From: JACNIZ01 sp964344765 | GTDB lineage: Bacteria > Planctomycetota > UBA1135 | Length of the DNA stretch: 64,000 bases | NCBI GenBank assembly: GCA_964344765.1 | Contig: CAYFOM010000003.1 | Span: forward strand, 62,001 to 126,000 | Direction: 5' to 3' | In this document: positions 9,501 through 16,876 of the stretch, in pieces | Layout of the letters: each line of letters begins with the position of its first letter | How positions within the stretch are numbered: position 1 is the stretch's first letter | Program-made: the position numbers and the translations under genes | Notes under the pieces: generated by a model | Database searches by the model: none | Told to the model about the DNA's origin: nothing | What the model saw: the letters and a program-made list of their open reading frames with translations, nothing else

Positions 9501-9779
9501 CAAGAAGGTGCTGATCCGGAAGAAGATCCGATCGCCGTCGCGCGCAGCAAATACGAAGAGGCCGAAGCCACTGATCCGGCTTCCGTCGATAGCTTGAAGG
9601 CAGCGTGGGATTGGACCAAGGCGGCGCCGATGTGCTTCGAAGCCGAAATGGCAGTGTTGCGCACCTTGTCCGAAGCCGGATTGCATGATCATGCTCAAAA
9701 CCGCGCCAAGGGCTACCTGAAGCGCTTCCCCAAACGCATGCAGGAATTCCTCGCTGCGGCCCCGCGCTGGAACCCGTAA
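6528..9779 (+). CDS. Large secreted subtilisin-family (S8) protease, tripeptidyl-peptidase II-like
   Basis: The ~1083-residue product begins with a short hydrophobic segment (LCLSTLLFAAL), so it is probably exported. The S8 triad is complete: Asp49 in VAVLDTGVDPGHP, His249 in GHGTHVAG and Ser433 in NGTSMAAPQIAG, with the oxyanion-region TSAGNEGPT between. The ~200-residue insertion between Asp and His, the DPGHPYL wording and the long C-terminal beta-rich region match tripeptidyl-peptidase II rather than simple subtilisins. TPP II removes tripeptides from free N-termini of peptides. I prefer the ATG at 6528; a TTG at 6510 is in frame and better placed behind AAGG, so the N-terminus is uncertain. 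The last ~90 residues are acidic then helical. Confidence 0.87.
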   Translation: MLCLSTLLFAALCQEPLTSQLPKEDLGVAAFLEKYPQYNGKGVRVAVLDTGVDPGHPYLQKNPDGSRKIVDWYDATTDGRLQIQHRVKAQNGTLIGLSGRRLDLGAYAAAGREFGLIRLDQDFLPDDLEGRIQGERKGDWGDSKRAYQERQARAQSDGEETTLAVQEAHHFESFQDVGPVYDMLVFDMNGHKVVVIDNDEDGNIGEEPALRTFAASGDWATLGDEALLNYCVSFDGEDGVHLYFDAHGHGTHVAGIIGAYEGEGGRLNGVAPGVEFVAIKIGDGKFGGSTSGFAITKALDYAVEAGCQVANISFGGPSFFADGLEPDGWVIEEATRRGLAVVTSAGNEGPTLTTVGAPATTSAAFSIAAAIWPGTQRANYSSLTPSDPVLFDFSSRGPLPTGDLGIDYAAPGAALSALPSWGITLGENWNGTSMAAPQIAGCIAMLAGAAKAEGWAHDPVRMDRALRLSAKPLPQHAWIEQGHGFVSVPAAFEALRMLHEGGFQDQLYSIRVSNPFGEGAGVYLRGVASQMEPLDVIVRVSPLFDDEVSNQIKSEFLRTYRPEPEVDWVQAPDMFYSSANGQGFKLRVNCEDLQPGLHSTRVLIYDVDQPREFGPEMIIPVTVIIPDLTDVSGEHRFQHLFELKPGELKRHFLNVPYGATQAKIRVTQFGGARNEIRSGAGSVSGFLYAGDRQARGRFFLEDGETYETMVPVEAGTVLEYTMASRWASNLDAEYLLEVQYVGVVPQDSELKVPAGQSLAFMGLKNTLNSGTYTVSANVEGVAIPITTEIEIAPDPIRQTVMGERGLFYGTRSWKTDIPEGGADVVLRMPHSIQTIELREDLMLIVRDANGQVLKRKIAYEIDTPVGHLDGGVHQFELIYPSIGLSALESSYAGAELRLKTGGGAMSPSSTLQAALDSEGGSRLSIPHGGARTAYFRAPELEPLADGRYYYGTASVKSGKDTVLTVPMQINRPMVAVEEIEELPGASVVSMEQEGADPEEDPIAVARSKYEEAEATDPASVDSLKAAWDWTKAAPMCFEAEMAVLRTLSEAGLHDHAQNRAKGYLKRFPKRMQEFLAAAPRWNP

Positions 9780-9785
9780 AGCCGA

Positions 9786-10925
9786 GTGCAGCGCCCGCGT
9801 TTTGCCCTATGCGGCAACGTCTTCCCGGTGCAGACCGCGGAAGACGCGCGGGCGCTGATGGCCGAAGGTTCTCTGCCGCAACTGCGCAGCTTGTTGCCGA
9901 AGGCCGGTATCGATCCGCCGCAGGCAGGCTTTGGTTTGTACCTGCCAGCACTGGCCGCCGAGCAACTTTTGGAAAGCGCGGAAGCCAAAAACCGTTGGCT
10001 GCATGCTTGCCATCGATCCGGCTGGCCCATTTGGACCGCGAACGCGTTCCCATTCGGCGGCTTTCATGGCAGCCAAGTTAAGGAACTCGCTTTCCAACCG
10101 GACTGGACTAGCGAAGAGAGGCTGGATTTCACCTGCAAGGTCGCCGAGTTGCTCGCCGCGTTGATGCCGCATGGTAGCCAAGGATCGATTTCGACTTGCC
10201 CATTGGGTTATGGCTCACACCTCGCCGAGGACGTCACCGCGCGTCAAAACTTGAAACGGGTCGAGAAGTATTTGCAGGAGCTTGCGCGGCGTAGTGGCGT
10301 GCATCTGGTACTCAGTCTTGAACCGGAACCCGATGGCGGCTTTGAGCGCGTTGCCGATTTGGCTAAGTGGTTGCATCAACATTTTCCGGGCAGCGAACAT
10401 CTTGGGATCTGCTGGGACCTCTGCCACGGCGCGGTGGTGGGGGAAAGCGCAAACGAAGCGCTGTCCGCAATGGAGAATTACCAAGTCCGCTGCGGCAAGG
10501 TGCAAATTTCAGCGGCGTTGGTTCTCCGCAGCGTGCAGCCCGACGTCGACCAACTGCTGAAGCAGCTCGCCGATGATCCTTGGTTCCATCAAGTGCGCGG
10601 CGTCGACGGCACCGCGTGGCGCGATTTGCCCGACTTCCTTGCTTCGGCCGATTACGCCCGCCTCCAACGAGGTGGCGACGGCGAATTCGGCATCCACTGC
10701 CATGTGCCGGTCCATCGCAGCGATTACCTGCCCGGGCTAGAGGCAACGCCTTGGCGAGACGGCGTAAAAGCCGCTCTAAGAGCTGGAATCCGCGATTTTG
10801 AGCTCGAGACTTATACTCTTCCGGTGCTGCCGGCCGAGCTGCTCGAGGAACAGGGGCTGCTCGGCACCTTTGTTGCGGAAATGTCGGCATGTTTCCGCGA
10901 GTTGGGCCTTGACACGACCGCCTAA
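9786..10925 (+). CDS. EboE-like TIM-barrel protein (xylose-isomerase-like)
   Basis: The 379-residue product looks like a xylose-isomerase-type TIM barrel. The order of blocks is that of EboE, a member of the 'ebo' metabolite-trafficking cluster: FALCGNVFPVQTAEDA at the N-terminus, TANAFPFGGFHGSQVKE, GSISTCPLGYG, LSLEPEPDGGFE, GICWDLCHGAVV, IHCHVPVH and FELETYTLPVLP. His and Glu residues in these blocks (for example LEPE, DLCH, HCHVPVH) are suited to metal binding. None of the other ebo genes lies nearby, so the function here is unclear. The start is GTG at 9786, 6 bp after the protease gene. The tRNA-Glu promoter overlaps its 3' end. Confidence 0.7.
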   Translation: MQRPRFALCGNVFPVQTAEDARALMAEGSLPQLRSLLPKAGIDPPQAGFGLYLPALAAEQLLESAEAKNRWLHACHRSGWPIWTANAFPFGGFHGSQVKELAFQPDWTSEERLDFTCKVAELLAALMPHGSQGSISTCPLGYGSHLAEDVTARQNLKRVEKYLQELARRSGVHLVLSLEPEPDGGFERVADLAKWLHQHFPGSEHLGICWDLCHGAVVGESANEALSAMENYQVRCGKVQISAALVLRSVQPDVDQLLKQLADDPWFHQVRGVDGTAWRDLPDFLASADYARLQRGGDGEFGIHCHVPVHRSDYLPGLEATPWRDGVKAALRAGIRDFELETYTLPVLPAELLEEQGLLGTFVAEMSACFRELGLDTTA

Positions 10926-10937
10926 GGTCCTTAATCT
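10909..10937 (+). promoter_or_regulatory. Sigma-70 type promoter for tRNA-Glu
   Basis: A perfect -35 hexamer TTGACA (10909-10914) is followed after 17 bases by TAATCT (10932-10937), which keeps the T1, A2 and T6 positions of the -10 box. Transcription would begin near 10944, about 26 bases before the tRNA. The promoter lies across the end of the EboE-like gene. Confidence 0.55.
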
Positions 10938-10969
10938 TTGCGCCCTCGAAAGCTGAACGGCTTCCGAAT

Positions 10970-11047
<78 letters not shown>

Positions 11048-11054
11048 CCCATCA

Positions 11055-11087
11055 ACCCACCAGTTTCGGCTGGTGGGTATTTTTTTT
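11055..11087 (+). terminator. Rho-independent terminator after tRNA-Glu
   Basis: A 9-bp perfect stem, ACCCACCAG (11055-11063) with CTGGTGGGT (11070-11078), closes the six-base loop TTTCGG. It is followed by A and eight T residues (11080-11087). It lies 7 bases after the encoded CCA of the tRNA. Confidence 0.93.
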
Positions 11088-11185
11088 ACCCCGACGGAAC
11101 GACCTGCGGCCAGGATTTCATCCCCGTCGACTTCCGTGTTCATTCTTCGGTGGACAGCATTGCAGTGGCGGTCAAAACTGGGTGC

Positions 11186-12265
11186 ATGAACGCCTCGACG
11201 CCGACCTTGCCGTTCCCCATCGACCTGCCCAGCGACGACCGCATGTACCAGGCGTTGGTCGAGCGCGATCCGTCATTCGAGGGGGTGTTCGTAGTCGGCG
11301 TCAAATCCACCGGGATCTTTTGCCGTTCGACCTGCCCGGCGCGCAAACCGGCGCGCGAGAACTGCACCTTTTATGCCGCCGTCGCCCAAGCCCTTGCCGC
11401 CGGTTACCGTCCGTGCAAACGATGCCGGCCAATGGAGCCGGTGGGCGAGGCTCCTAAGTGGCTGCGGGGGTTGTTGGCCGACGTCGAAGCCGATCCGGGC
11501 CGCCGTTGGCGCGACCAAGACTTGCGCGCACGCCAGCTGGATCCGGTGCGTGTGCGGCGCTGGTTCAAATGCCACCATGGCATGACCTTTCATGCTTATC
11601 AACGTGCACGCCGCCTCGGACGAGCGCTGGGGCAACTGACCTTAGGCGATGACGTCGCGCAAACTGCCTATCGGAACGGATTCGAGTCGCTCAGCGGCTT
11701 TCACGATGCGGTGCAGAAACTTTCCGGGGCGACGCCTGGCGGAAGCCGTCAAGCCAATCTCATCCATCTGACGCGGATCCCGTCGCCATTGGGGCCGATG
11801 GTGATCGCGACCAGCGATTCCGCGTTGTGCTTGCTGGAGTTCGCCGACCGCCGCATGTTGGAAACTCAACTGCAGCGATTGCAAAAGCATTTCAATGCGG
11901 TGCTGACTCCGGGAGAAAACGATTTGACCCGCGAGGTGCATGCGCAATTGGAGCAATACTTCGCCGGCCGTCGCCGTCAGTTTGATTTGCCGCTGGAAAT
12001 GCCCGGTACGGAGTTTCAGCAACAAGTGTGGCAGCAGTTGCTGACCATCCCGCATGGCACCACGCGCAGTTATGCCGAGCAAGCACAGCGCATCGGTCGC
12101 CCCGCTGCAGTACGCGCGGTCGGACGTGCCAACGGCGACAATCGCATCTCAATCATTGTGCCCTGCCATCGCGTCGTCGGTGCCGACGGCAAGCTGACCG
12201 GATACGGTGGTGGCTTGTGGCGCAAAAAACGGCTGCTCGAATTGGAGCAACAAGCCCAAGACTGA
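11186..12265 (+). CDS. ada: Ada-type bifunctional DNA repair methyltransferase and transcriptional activator
   Basis: Three domains are visible in the order of E. coli Ada. First is the zinc-bound phosphotriester-repair domain, with cysteines in GIFCRSTCPARKP and GYRPCKRCRP. Second is an AraC-type helix-turn-helix (about residues 90-180). Third is a C-terminal O6-alkylguanine methyltransferase domain with the active-site PCHRVVG. The family takes up methyl groups from damaged DNA irreversibly; methylation of the N-terminal cysteine turns the protein into an activator of the adaptive response. I use the ATG at 11186; a GTG at 11150 would add 12 residues with no conserved content. It converges with xerC, 20 bp away. 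Confidence 0.9.
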   Translation: MNASTPTLPFPIDLPSDDRMYQALVERDPSFEGVFVVGVKSTGIFCRSTCPARKPARENCTFYAAVAQALAAGYRPCKRCRPMEPVGEAPKWLRGLLADVEADPGRRWRDQDLRARQLDPVRVRRWFKCHHGMTFHAYQRARRLGRALGQLTLGDDVAQTAYRNGFESLSGFHDAVQKLSGATPGGSRQANLIHLTRIPSPLGPMVIATSDSALCLLEFADRRMLETQLQRLQKHFNAVLTPGENDLTREVHAQLEQYFAGRRRQFDLPLEMPGTEFQQQVWQQLLTIPHGTTRSYAEQAQRIGRPAAVRAVGRANGDNRISIIVPCHRVVGADGKLTGYGGGLWRKKRLLELEQQAQD

Positions 12266-12285
12266 CGTCGAACCAGGCGCCGAAT

Positions 12286-13179
12286 CTAGGCCAGCGGGTG
12301 CGCTTGCTGATAAAGCTTGCGTAGATGCTCCAACGATACGTGCGTGTAGATCTGTGTACTGCCCAGGCTGGCGTGGCCGAGCAGCTCTTGCACGGTGCGC
12401 AGGTCGGCGCCGCGGCGCAGCAAATGAGTGGCGAAGGAATGGCGGAAGGTGTGAGGCGTGCACTCGCGATGAATGCCGGCGCGATGCAAGCAGCGATTCA
12501 AAACCCGCCTCACCGAGCGATCGGTCAAGCGCGTTCCCAATCGGTTTAAAAACACCGGGGTGCGGTCCAGGCGGCGTAGCGATTTCGAGGACAAGTAATC
12601 TCGCAGAGCCAAGACCGCCGGCTGACCCAGCATGCCGTAACGTTCTTTTTGCCCTTTGCCCTGCAGGAGCACTAAACCGCGGCGCATATCTAAATGCCCC
12701 TCGTCCAATGCCACCAATTCCGACACACGACACCCGGTGGAGTAAAGCACTTCGAGAATAGCTCGATCGCGCAATCCTTCCGGGTCGTCGTTACTGGGCG
12801 CGGCCAACAGAGCCTCCACTTCGCTTTCCTCTAAATAACGTGGCAAACGCCGACGCCGCCGCGGCCCGCGCAAGCCGGCAGCCGGGTTGGCATCGATCAG
12901 GCCGCGCTGCTCCATCCAGCGGAAAAAGCTGCGGATACTCGACAAATGGCGGGCCATGGTCGTCGGCCCTAGGCCGCGGTCGCTGAGTTGGCCCAAGTGG
13001 AGACGCAAGCGCACCGTTCGCACCTGCTGCGGAGCCTGCGATTCCGCGTCTTCCTGCAGGGTTTCCAGCAAGCCCTGCAGGTCGCGCTGATAAGCGCGCA
13101 GCGTGTGCGGCGAAACCTGACGCACCTCTTGCAGGTGTCGCAGGAATTCGAGCAGCGCCGCGTCCAGTGAAGTTGCCAT
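12286..13179 (-). CDS. xerC: Tyrosine site-specific recombinase XerC/XerD-like
   Basis: The 297-residue protein has the two-domain build of Xer recombinases. The N-terminal SAM-like core-binding domain contains VSPHTLRAYQRDL and LSSIRSFFRWMEQRG. The catalytic domain carries the R-K-HxxR-H-Y set: STGCRVSELV, LQGKGQKER, PHTFRHSFATHLL, ELLGHASLGSTQIYTHV. Xer proteins resolve chromosome dimers at dif. The sequence alone does not decide between XerC and XerD; no phage or integron context is present, so a housekeeping role is likely. It is divergent from pabB, with 21 bp between the starts, so the two promoters must overlap the coding regions or each other. Confidence 0.88.
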   Translation of the reverse strand: MATSLDAALLEFLRHLQEVRQVSPHTLRAYQRDLQGLLETLQEDAESQAPQQVRTVRLRLHLGQLSDRGLGPTTMARHLSSIRSFFRWMEQRGLIDANPAAGLRGPRRRRRLPRYLEESEVEALLAAPSNDDPEGLRDRAILEVLYSTGCRVSELVALDEGHLDMRRGLVLLQGKGQKERYGMLGQPAVLALRDYLSSKSLRRLDRTPVFLNRLGTRLTDRSVRRVLNRCLHRAGIHRECTPHTFRHSFATHLLRRGADLRTVQELLGHASLGSTQIYTHVSLEHLRKLYQQAHPLA

Positions 13180-13200
13180 CGCTGCGTCATAATAACCGCC

Positions 13201-14607
13201 ATGCCCCGCTTCCTGGTCCGCGTCCTCCAGCGCGCGGCCGACGCCGACCCGGTAGGCATGCTGGCGGCGTTGCCTGCAGACAGTCGTCCGGTGTTGCTCG
13301 ATAGCTCCATCGGCGGGGGCGCGTCGTTGTTGGCGTGGAACCCCGACAAGGTGGTGCGAGGCAAGGTGACGCCGGCCACCGACTCACCCTTCCGTTGGCC
13401 GTTGGCACAGCAAGACCCGGCGGCGGAATTACAGCAAGCCTGTGACGACGAAATCTGGCAGTTGGAAGATCCGGCGTTGCCGTTGGTGGGAGGGTGGATC
13501 GGTTATTTCGGCTTTGAATGTGGCCATGCTTGGGAGCCATTCCCATGGACCGCCGCCGACCCTGCCGGTTTTGATGATTATTATTTTGCCCGATACCGCA
13601 ATGCGGTGTTGTTTCAGCCCAACGGGGAAGCCCTGTTGCTGTGGGCGGAGCCTTTGGATGAACAAGCCGGCGGGGAACGTACCGAACTCGAGCGGCAGTT
13701 CGCACGAATGCGAGTCAAGTCTGCGTCTGCGTCGGATGGGGAAGAAAACGGCGGATTGTCGCACCCGCCGTTGCCGCGGTTAGGGGCAGAGCAATACCAG
13801 CAACAAGTCCGACAAATGCGCCGCTGGATCGGTTGCGGTGAGTTATTCCAAGCAAACCTTAGCCATCGAATGGAAGGTCCGGCGCCCAGCGACAGTCGTG
13901 CTTTTTATGCTTCGTTGCGGCCGCGCCAGCCCACCGAAATGAGTGCTTACCTGGAAATCGCACCGCAGCAAGCGTTGCTGTCCTGGTCGCCGGAAAGTTT
14001 CTTGAGCATCAAAGGCGCGCAATTGCGCACTCAGCCCATTAAGGGAACTTCGCCACGCGGTGCCAATGCCGACGACGACGCACGTTTGGCGGCAGAACTC
14101 GATGCGTCGATCAAAGAGCGCGCCGAGTTAAACATGATCGTCGATATGGCACGTAACGACCTCGGCCGAGTGGCATTGGCGGGGGAGGTCACCGTTGCAT
14201 CGGCAGGGACCGTCGTACCGTTCCCAACTTTGTTCCATCGCATTGCCGACGTGCAAGCGCGCTGGAACCCGCAGTTGGGCTTGCAACAGCTCATGCGTGC
14301 TACCTTCCCGCCGGCCTCCGTGACCGGCGCGCCAAAGGTTAGAGCGCTGCAAGCCATCGCCGAGTTAGAGAAGGTTGCCCGCGGTCCATACTGCGGCACT
14401 CTTGGCTATTGGTTGCCCGGCGAACCCCGCGGCGAATTTTCGGTGCTGATCCGCACGTCGACGGTATCCGATCAGAAATTGCGGTTGCGCGTCGGCGCCG
14501 GAATTGTTTGGGATAGCGACCCTTTACTGGAGTGGCAAGAAACGCTAGTGAAAGCACGCTACCTTACCTTGCAAACCACTGGAGCAAGTACGCCTAAGTC
14601 TTCATGA
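13201..14607 (+). CDS. pabB: Aminodeoxychorismate synthase component I (PabB; anthranilate synthase I family)
   Basis: The chorismate-binding fold is recognisable from GYFGFECGHAWEPFP in the N-terminal half and, in the C-terminal half, GELFQANLSHRM, PIKGTSPRG, MIVDMARNDLGRV and PPASVTGAPKVRA. PabB makes 4-amino-4-deoxychorismate for folate using ammonia from a glutaminase (PabA). TrpE is a related alternative, but the next gene is a PabC-type lyase overlapping by 4 bp (ATGA), which makes the folate role much more likely. PIKGT, with Lys rather than Ala before the GT, is the PabB-type motif. Length is 468 aa. No pabA is in the window. Confidence 0.88.
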   Translation: MPRFLVRVLQRAADADPVGMLAALPADSRPVLLDSSIGGGASLLAWNPDKVVRGKVTPATDSPFRWPLAQQDPAAELQQACDDEIWQLEDPALPLVGGWIGYFGFECGHAWEPFPWTAADPAGFDDYYFARYRNAVLFQPNGEALLLWAEPLDEQAGGERTELERQFARMRVKSASASDGEENGGLSHPPLPRLGAEQYQQQVRQMRRWIGCGELFQANLSHRMEGPAPSDSRAFYASLRPRQPTEMSAYLEIAPQQALLSWSPESFLSIKGAQLRTQPIKGTSPRGANADDDARLAAELDASIKERAELNMIVDMARNDLGRVALAGEVTVASAGTVVPFPTLFHRIADVQARWNPQLGLQQLMRATFPPASVTGAPKVRALQAIAELEKVARGPYCGTLGYWLPGEPRGEFSVLIRTSTVSDQKLRLRVGAGIVWDSDPLLEWQETLVKARYLTLQTTGASTPKSS

Positions 14608-15455
14608 GTAAATACCGATTTGAGGGGGCCGACGTCCTCGTTGTCGACGGCAAGGTCATGGTCGGGGCCGAACCGGCATTGCTGGCAAATTTGCCCGGCG
14701 TGTTGCGCGGCGAAGGAATCTTCGAGACCTTCTTGGCAACCGATGGCGTGCCGTCGCCGCTGCTGCATTTGCATGATGAACGATTGCATGGCAGCGCCGA
14801 TCTCATGGGCATGGATCTGAGCGGCTATGGCTTGCAACGCAACTTCGGCGAAGTGCAGCCGTTGTTGGGGACGGGAACTTGGCGAGTGCGGTACACGGTG
14901 TTGCGGGCCTTGGACCGCAAGCTCCTTCACATGTGGACCGCCGGTCCGGTGGACCCGCCGGCCGAAGAGGTTGAGTTGCTGTTGTCACGCTTTCGCACCG
15001 ACCCGGAAAACCCGCTTGCCGGTGCCAAAACCACGTCGCGCGCGCACTTTCAGGTTGCCCACGCCGAGGCGGTGGAATCGGGCTGCTTCGACGCGCTTTT
15101 GCCGACTATCGATGGCGATATGAGCGAATGCACGGCTAGTAATTTTCTGATTTGGAAAAATGACAAACTTCTCACACCCGGGTTGAATCGAGGCATTCTG
15201 GGCGGCGTAACCCGCAATATGCTGCTGCAGGGCTGTCGCGATCATCAAATTCCTGTTTGTGAGGTGAAAATCTGGCAAAAAGACCTGCTTGAGGCGGACG
15301 AGGTATACGTCACCAATGCCATCATTGGCGTTATTCCTGTGTGTAAGATTAACGGAGTGGACATAAGCTACTCGGGCGCCTGCGGGTCCATGCTTCCACG
15401 TTTACGCCGTGCCTACGCCGACGCTTGTGCCGGCCAGTCCCGAACCCCTGCTTAA
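14604..15455 (+). CDS. pabC: Aminodeoxychorismate lyase (class IV aminotransferase fold)
   Basis: This is a PLP enzyme of fold type IV. The catalytic lysine is probably the K of GAKTTSRAHF. Further conserved blocks are the phosphate-binding SECTASNFLIW and LTPGLNRGILGGVTR, then EADEVYVTNAIIGVIPV near the C-terminus. Coupled to pabB by an ATGA overlap, it should release pyruvate from aminodeoxychorismate to give 4-aminobenzoate for folate. A branched-chain or D-amino-acid aminotransferase is the alternative within the fold, less likely given the neighbour. Length (283 aa) is normal. Confidence 0.87.
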   Translation: MSKYRFEGADVLVVDGKVMVGAEPALLANLPGVLRGEGIFETFLATDGVPSPLLHLHDERLHGSADLMGMDLSGYGLQRNFGEVQPLLGTGTWRVRYTVLRALDRKLLHMWTAGPVDPPAEEVELLLSRFRTDPENPLAGAKTTSRAHFQVAHAEAVESGCFDALLPTIDGDMSECTASNFLIWKNDKLLTPGLNRGILGGVTRNMLLQGCRDHQIPVCEVKIWQKDLLEADEVYVTNAIIGVIPVCKINGVDISYSGACGSMLPRLRRAYADACAGQSRTPA

Positions 15456-15458
15456 ATC

Positions 15459-16268
15459 ATGATTCGAGCCGTACTCATTTCGATGTTGTTGGCCGCGCCG
15501 CTGAGCGCTGCTCCCCAAGACCCGTACAAAGAACAGGTCAAAGAGTACAAGGAGATCATTGAGGGGCGCGAGCGCGAAGCCGAAGCCATTCAGATGATCG
15601 ACAAGTTCATCCAGCGTTATATGGAGAACAAGGATCGCCTGATTGAAATTGCCGACTCGCTTGAGCTGGAAGAGGGCGATGCCAAAGCTTTGAAGAAGGA
15701 AATCAAGACCATCGGTAAAAGCCAAGAAGAATTGGCGGACTTGGTGTGGTTGGCATTCAAGGAACGCAAGCGCGACACCGAGGACCATCGCAATCTGTGG
15801 AAGGTTGCCGTGCATGCTTTTGGCCAAATGGGTCCACACGGAGCCGATTACCTGTGGAAGGTGCTGAAAGAAAAGCGCTTCAAGAAGGACACGGATTTCA
15901 AAGCGCTGTGCATTCAGCAAGTCGGGTTCACTCACGACTACAGCCAAGCTGAAGAACTGATCGACTTGTTGGACCACCATCAGGATTTGATCATTAAAGC
16001 GGCTGCCGATGCATTAACTCAATTTGGCGACGCCCCCGGCAAGGTGCGATTGGAATGCACCGAAAAGCTGGTCAACTTCTTGAACTCGTATTACAACTCG
16101 TCGCTGAATCCCGATGACACCGTTGCCCAAGCGCGTTATCGCTTGGTGCGTCGTGCCTTCTTGGACGCCCTCACTGAGTTGACCAAGCAAAGCTTCCAAG
16201 ACCCGTTGGATTGGCGCCGTTGGTACAACAAAAATAAGAAGAACAAGGACCTTTGGTCGGACGATTGA
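15459..16268 (+). CDS. Secreted helical protein, HEAT-repeat-like, unknown function
   Basis: The 269-residue product starts with a clear signal peptide (IRAVLISMLLAAPLSAAPQ). A highly charged helical region follows (KEYKEIIEGREREAEA...). The second half alternates short helices in the manner of HEAT/ARM repeats (for example LWKVAVHAFGQMGPHGADYL and DLIIKAAADALTQFGDAP). It ends with DPLDWRRWYNKNKK, a wording I associate with secreted HEAT-repeat proteins of Planctomycetota (inference). I do not know its function. It begins 3 bp after pabC and overlaps the next lipoprotein gene by 4 bp (TTGA), so all three downstream genes are probably one transcription unit. Confidence 0.7.
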   Translation: MIRAVLISMLLAAPLSAAPQDPYKEQVKEYKEIIEGREREAEAIQMIDKFIQRYMENKDRLIEIADSLELEEGDAKALKKEIKTIGKSQEELADLVWLAFKERKRDTEDHRNLWKVAVHAFGQMGPHGADYLWKVLKEKRFKKDTDFKALCIQQVGFTHDYSQAEELIDLLDHHQDLIIKAAADALTQFGDAPGKVRLECTEKLVNFLNSYYNSSLNPDDTVAQARYRLVRRAFLDALTELTKQSFQDPLDWRRWYNKNKKNKDLWSDD

Positions 16269-16876
16269 AAATCAAAACTTCTTTGTTCGTCACCGCCTTG
16301 CTGCTAACCGCAGCATTGGTCGCCTGTAGCAAAGACGAAGGCAATAAATCGGTGGATATCCCCGACGCCGCTCGTCATTTTGCGTGGGTGGGTGAGGCCG
16401 ACGGCGGGGTGCGCGTGGTACTGGAGGCTTTGGCACCGCCGCAGGATTTATCGAATGCGCGTTTCAGCGAAGAATCCATGCTACGTTCACGCTTGCCGCT
16501 GGATGACGACACCGAGCTGCTGCGGCTACATTTGTTCGGCAGCGGTGCCCAGCTTCAAACCGATGGCACCACGTCCATCGGTGACCAGCAGCTTTCTGGT
16601 TTCGGTGATGCGCCGGCGGATTTGGATTCCGGCCAGCGCTTGCTTTGGAACACCGTGTTGCGCGGATTACCTGCGCCGAATCCAACCACCGAGGTGCCGC
16701 TGCATCGGTCGATGATTTTGCGTGGCAGTCCGCCGAAGGGCGAAATGCCGGTGCCTCATGCCGTTTGGCAAAACAGTGATATGCATATCCCGCTGCAGCT
16801 TCGTCAGTGGACCGATATGGACCGCGGCCGTTACTTCGACGAGTCGCTGACTCCACCCAAAAAAGCAGATGGTTGA
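16265..16876 (+). CDS. Small predicted lipoprotein, unknown function
   Basis: Taking the TTG at 16265, which overlaps the previous stop as TTGA, the product of 203 residues begins MKIKTSLFVTALLLTAALVAC. This is a textbook lipoprotein signal, with the lipid-bearing Cys at about residue 21. An upstream TTG at 16253 would add four residues only. The mature part is acidic and proline-containing, with no motif I recognise. Its last 8 bases overlap the next gene, so it is translationally coupled on both sides. Confidence 0.7.
   Translation: MKIKTSLFVTALLLTAALVACSKDEGNKSVDIPDAARHFAWVGEADGGVRVVLEALAPPQDLSNARFSEESMLRSRLPLDDDTELLRLHLFGSGAQLQTDGTTSIGDQQLSGFGDAPADLDSGQRLLWNTVLRGLPAPNPTTEVPLHRSMILRGSPPKGEMPVPHAVWQNSDMHIPLQLRQWTDMDRGRYFDESLTPPKKADG

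Noticed and set aside
12286..13179. The Xer recombinase as part of a phage, integron or integrative element
   Set aside because: It is flanked by housekeeping genes (ada, pabB), with no phage genes, attachment repeats or dif-like site that I could see.
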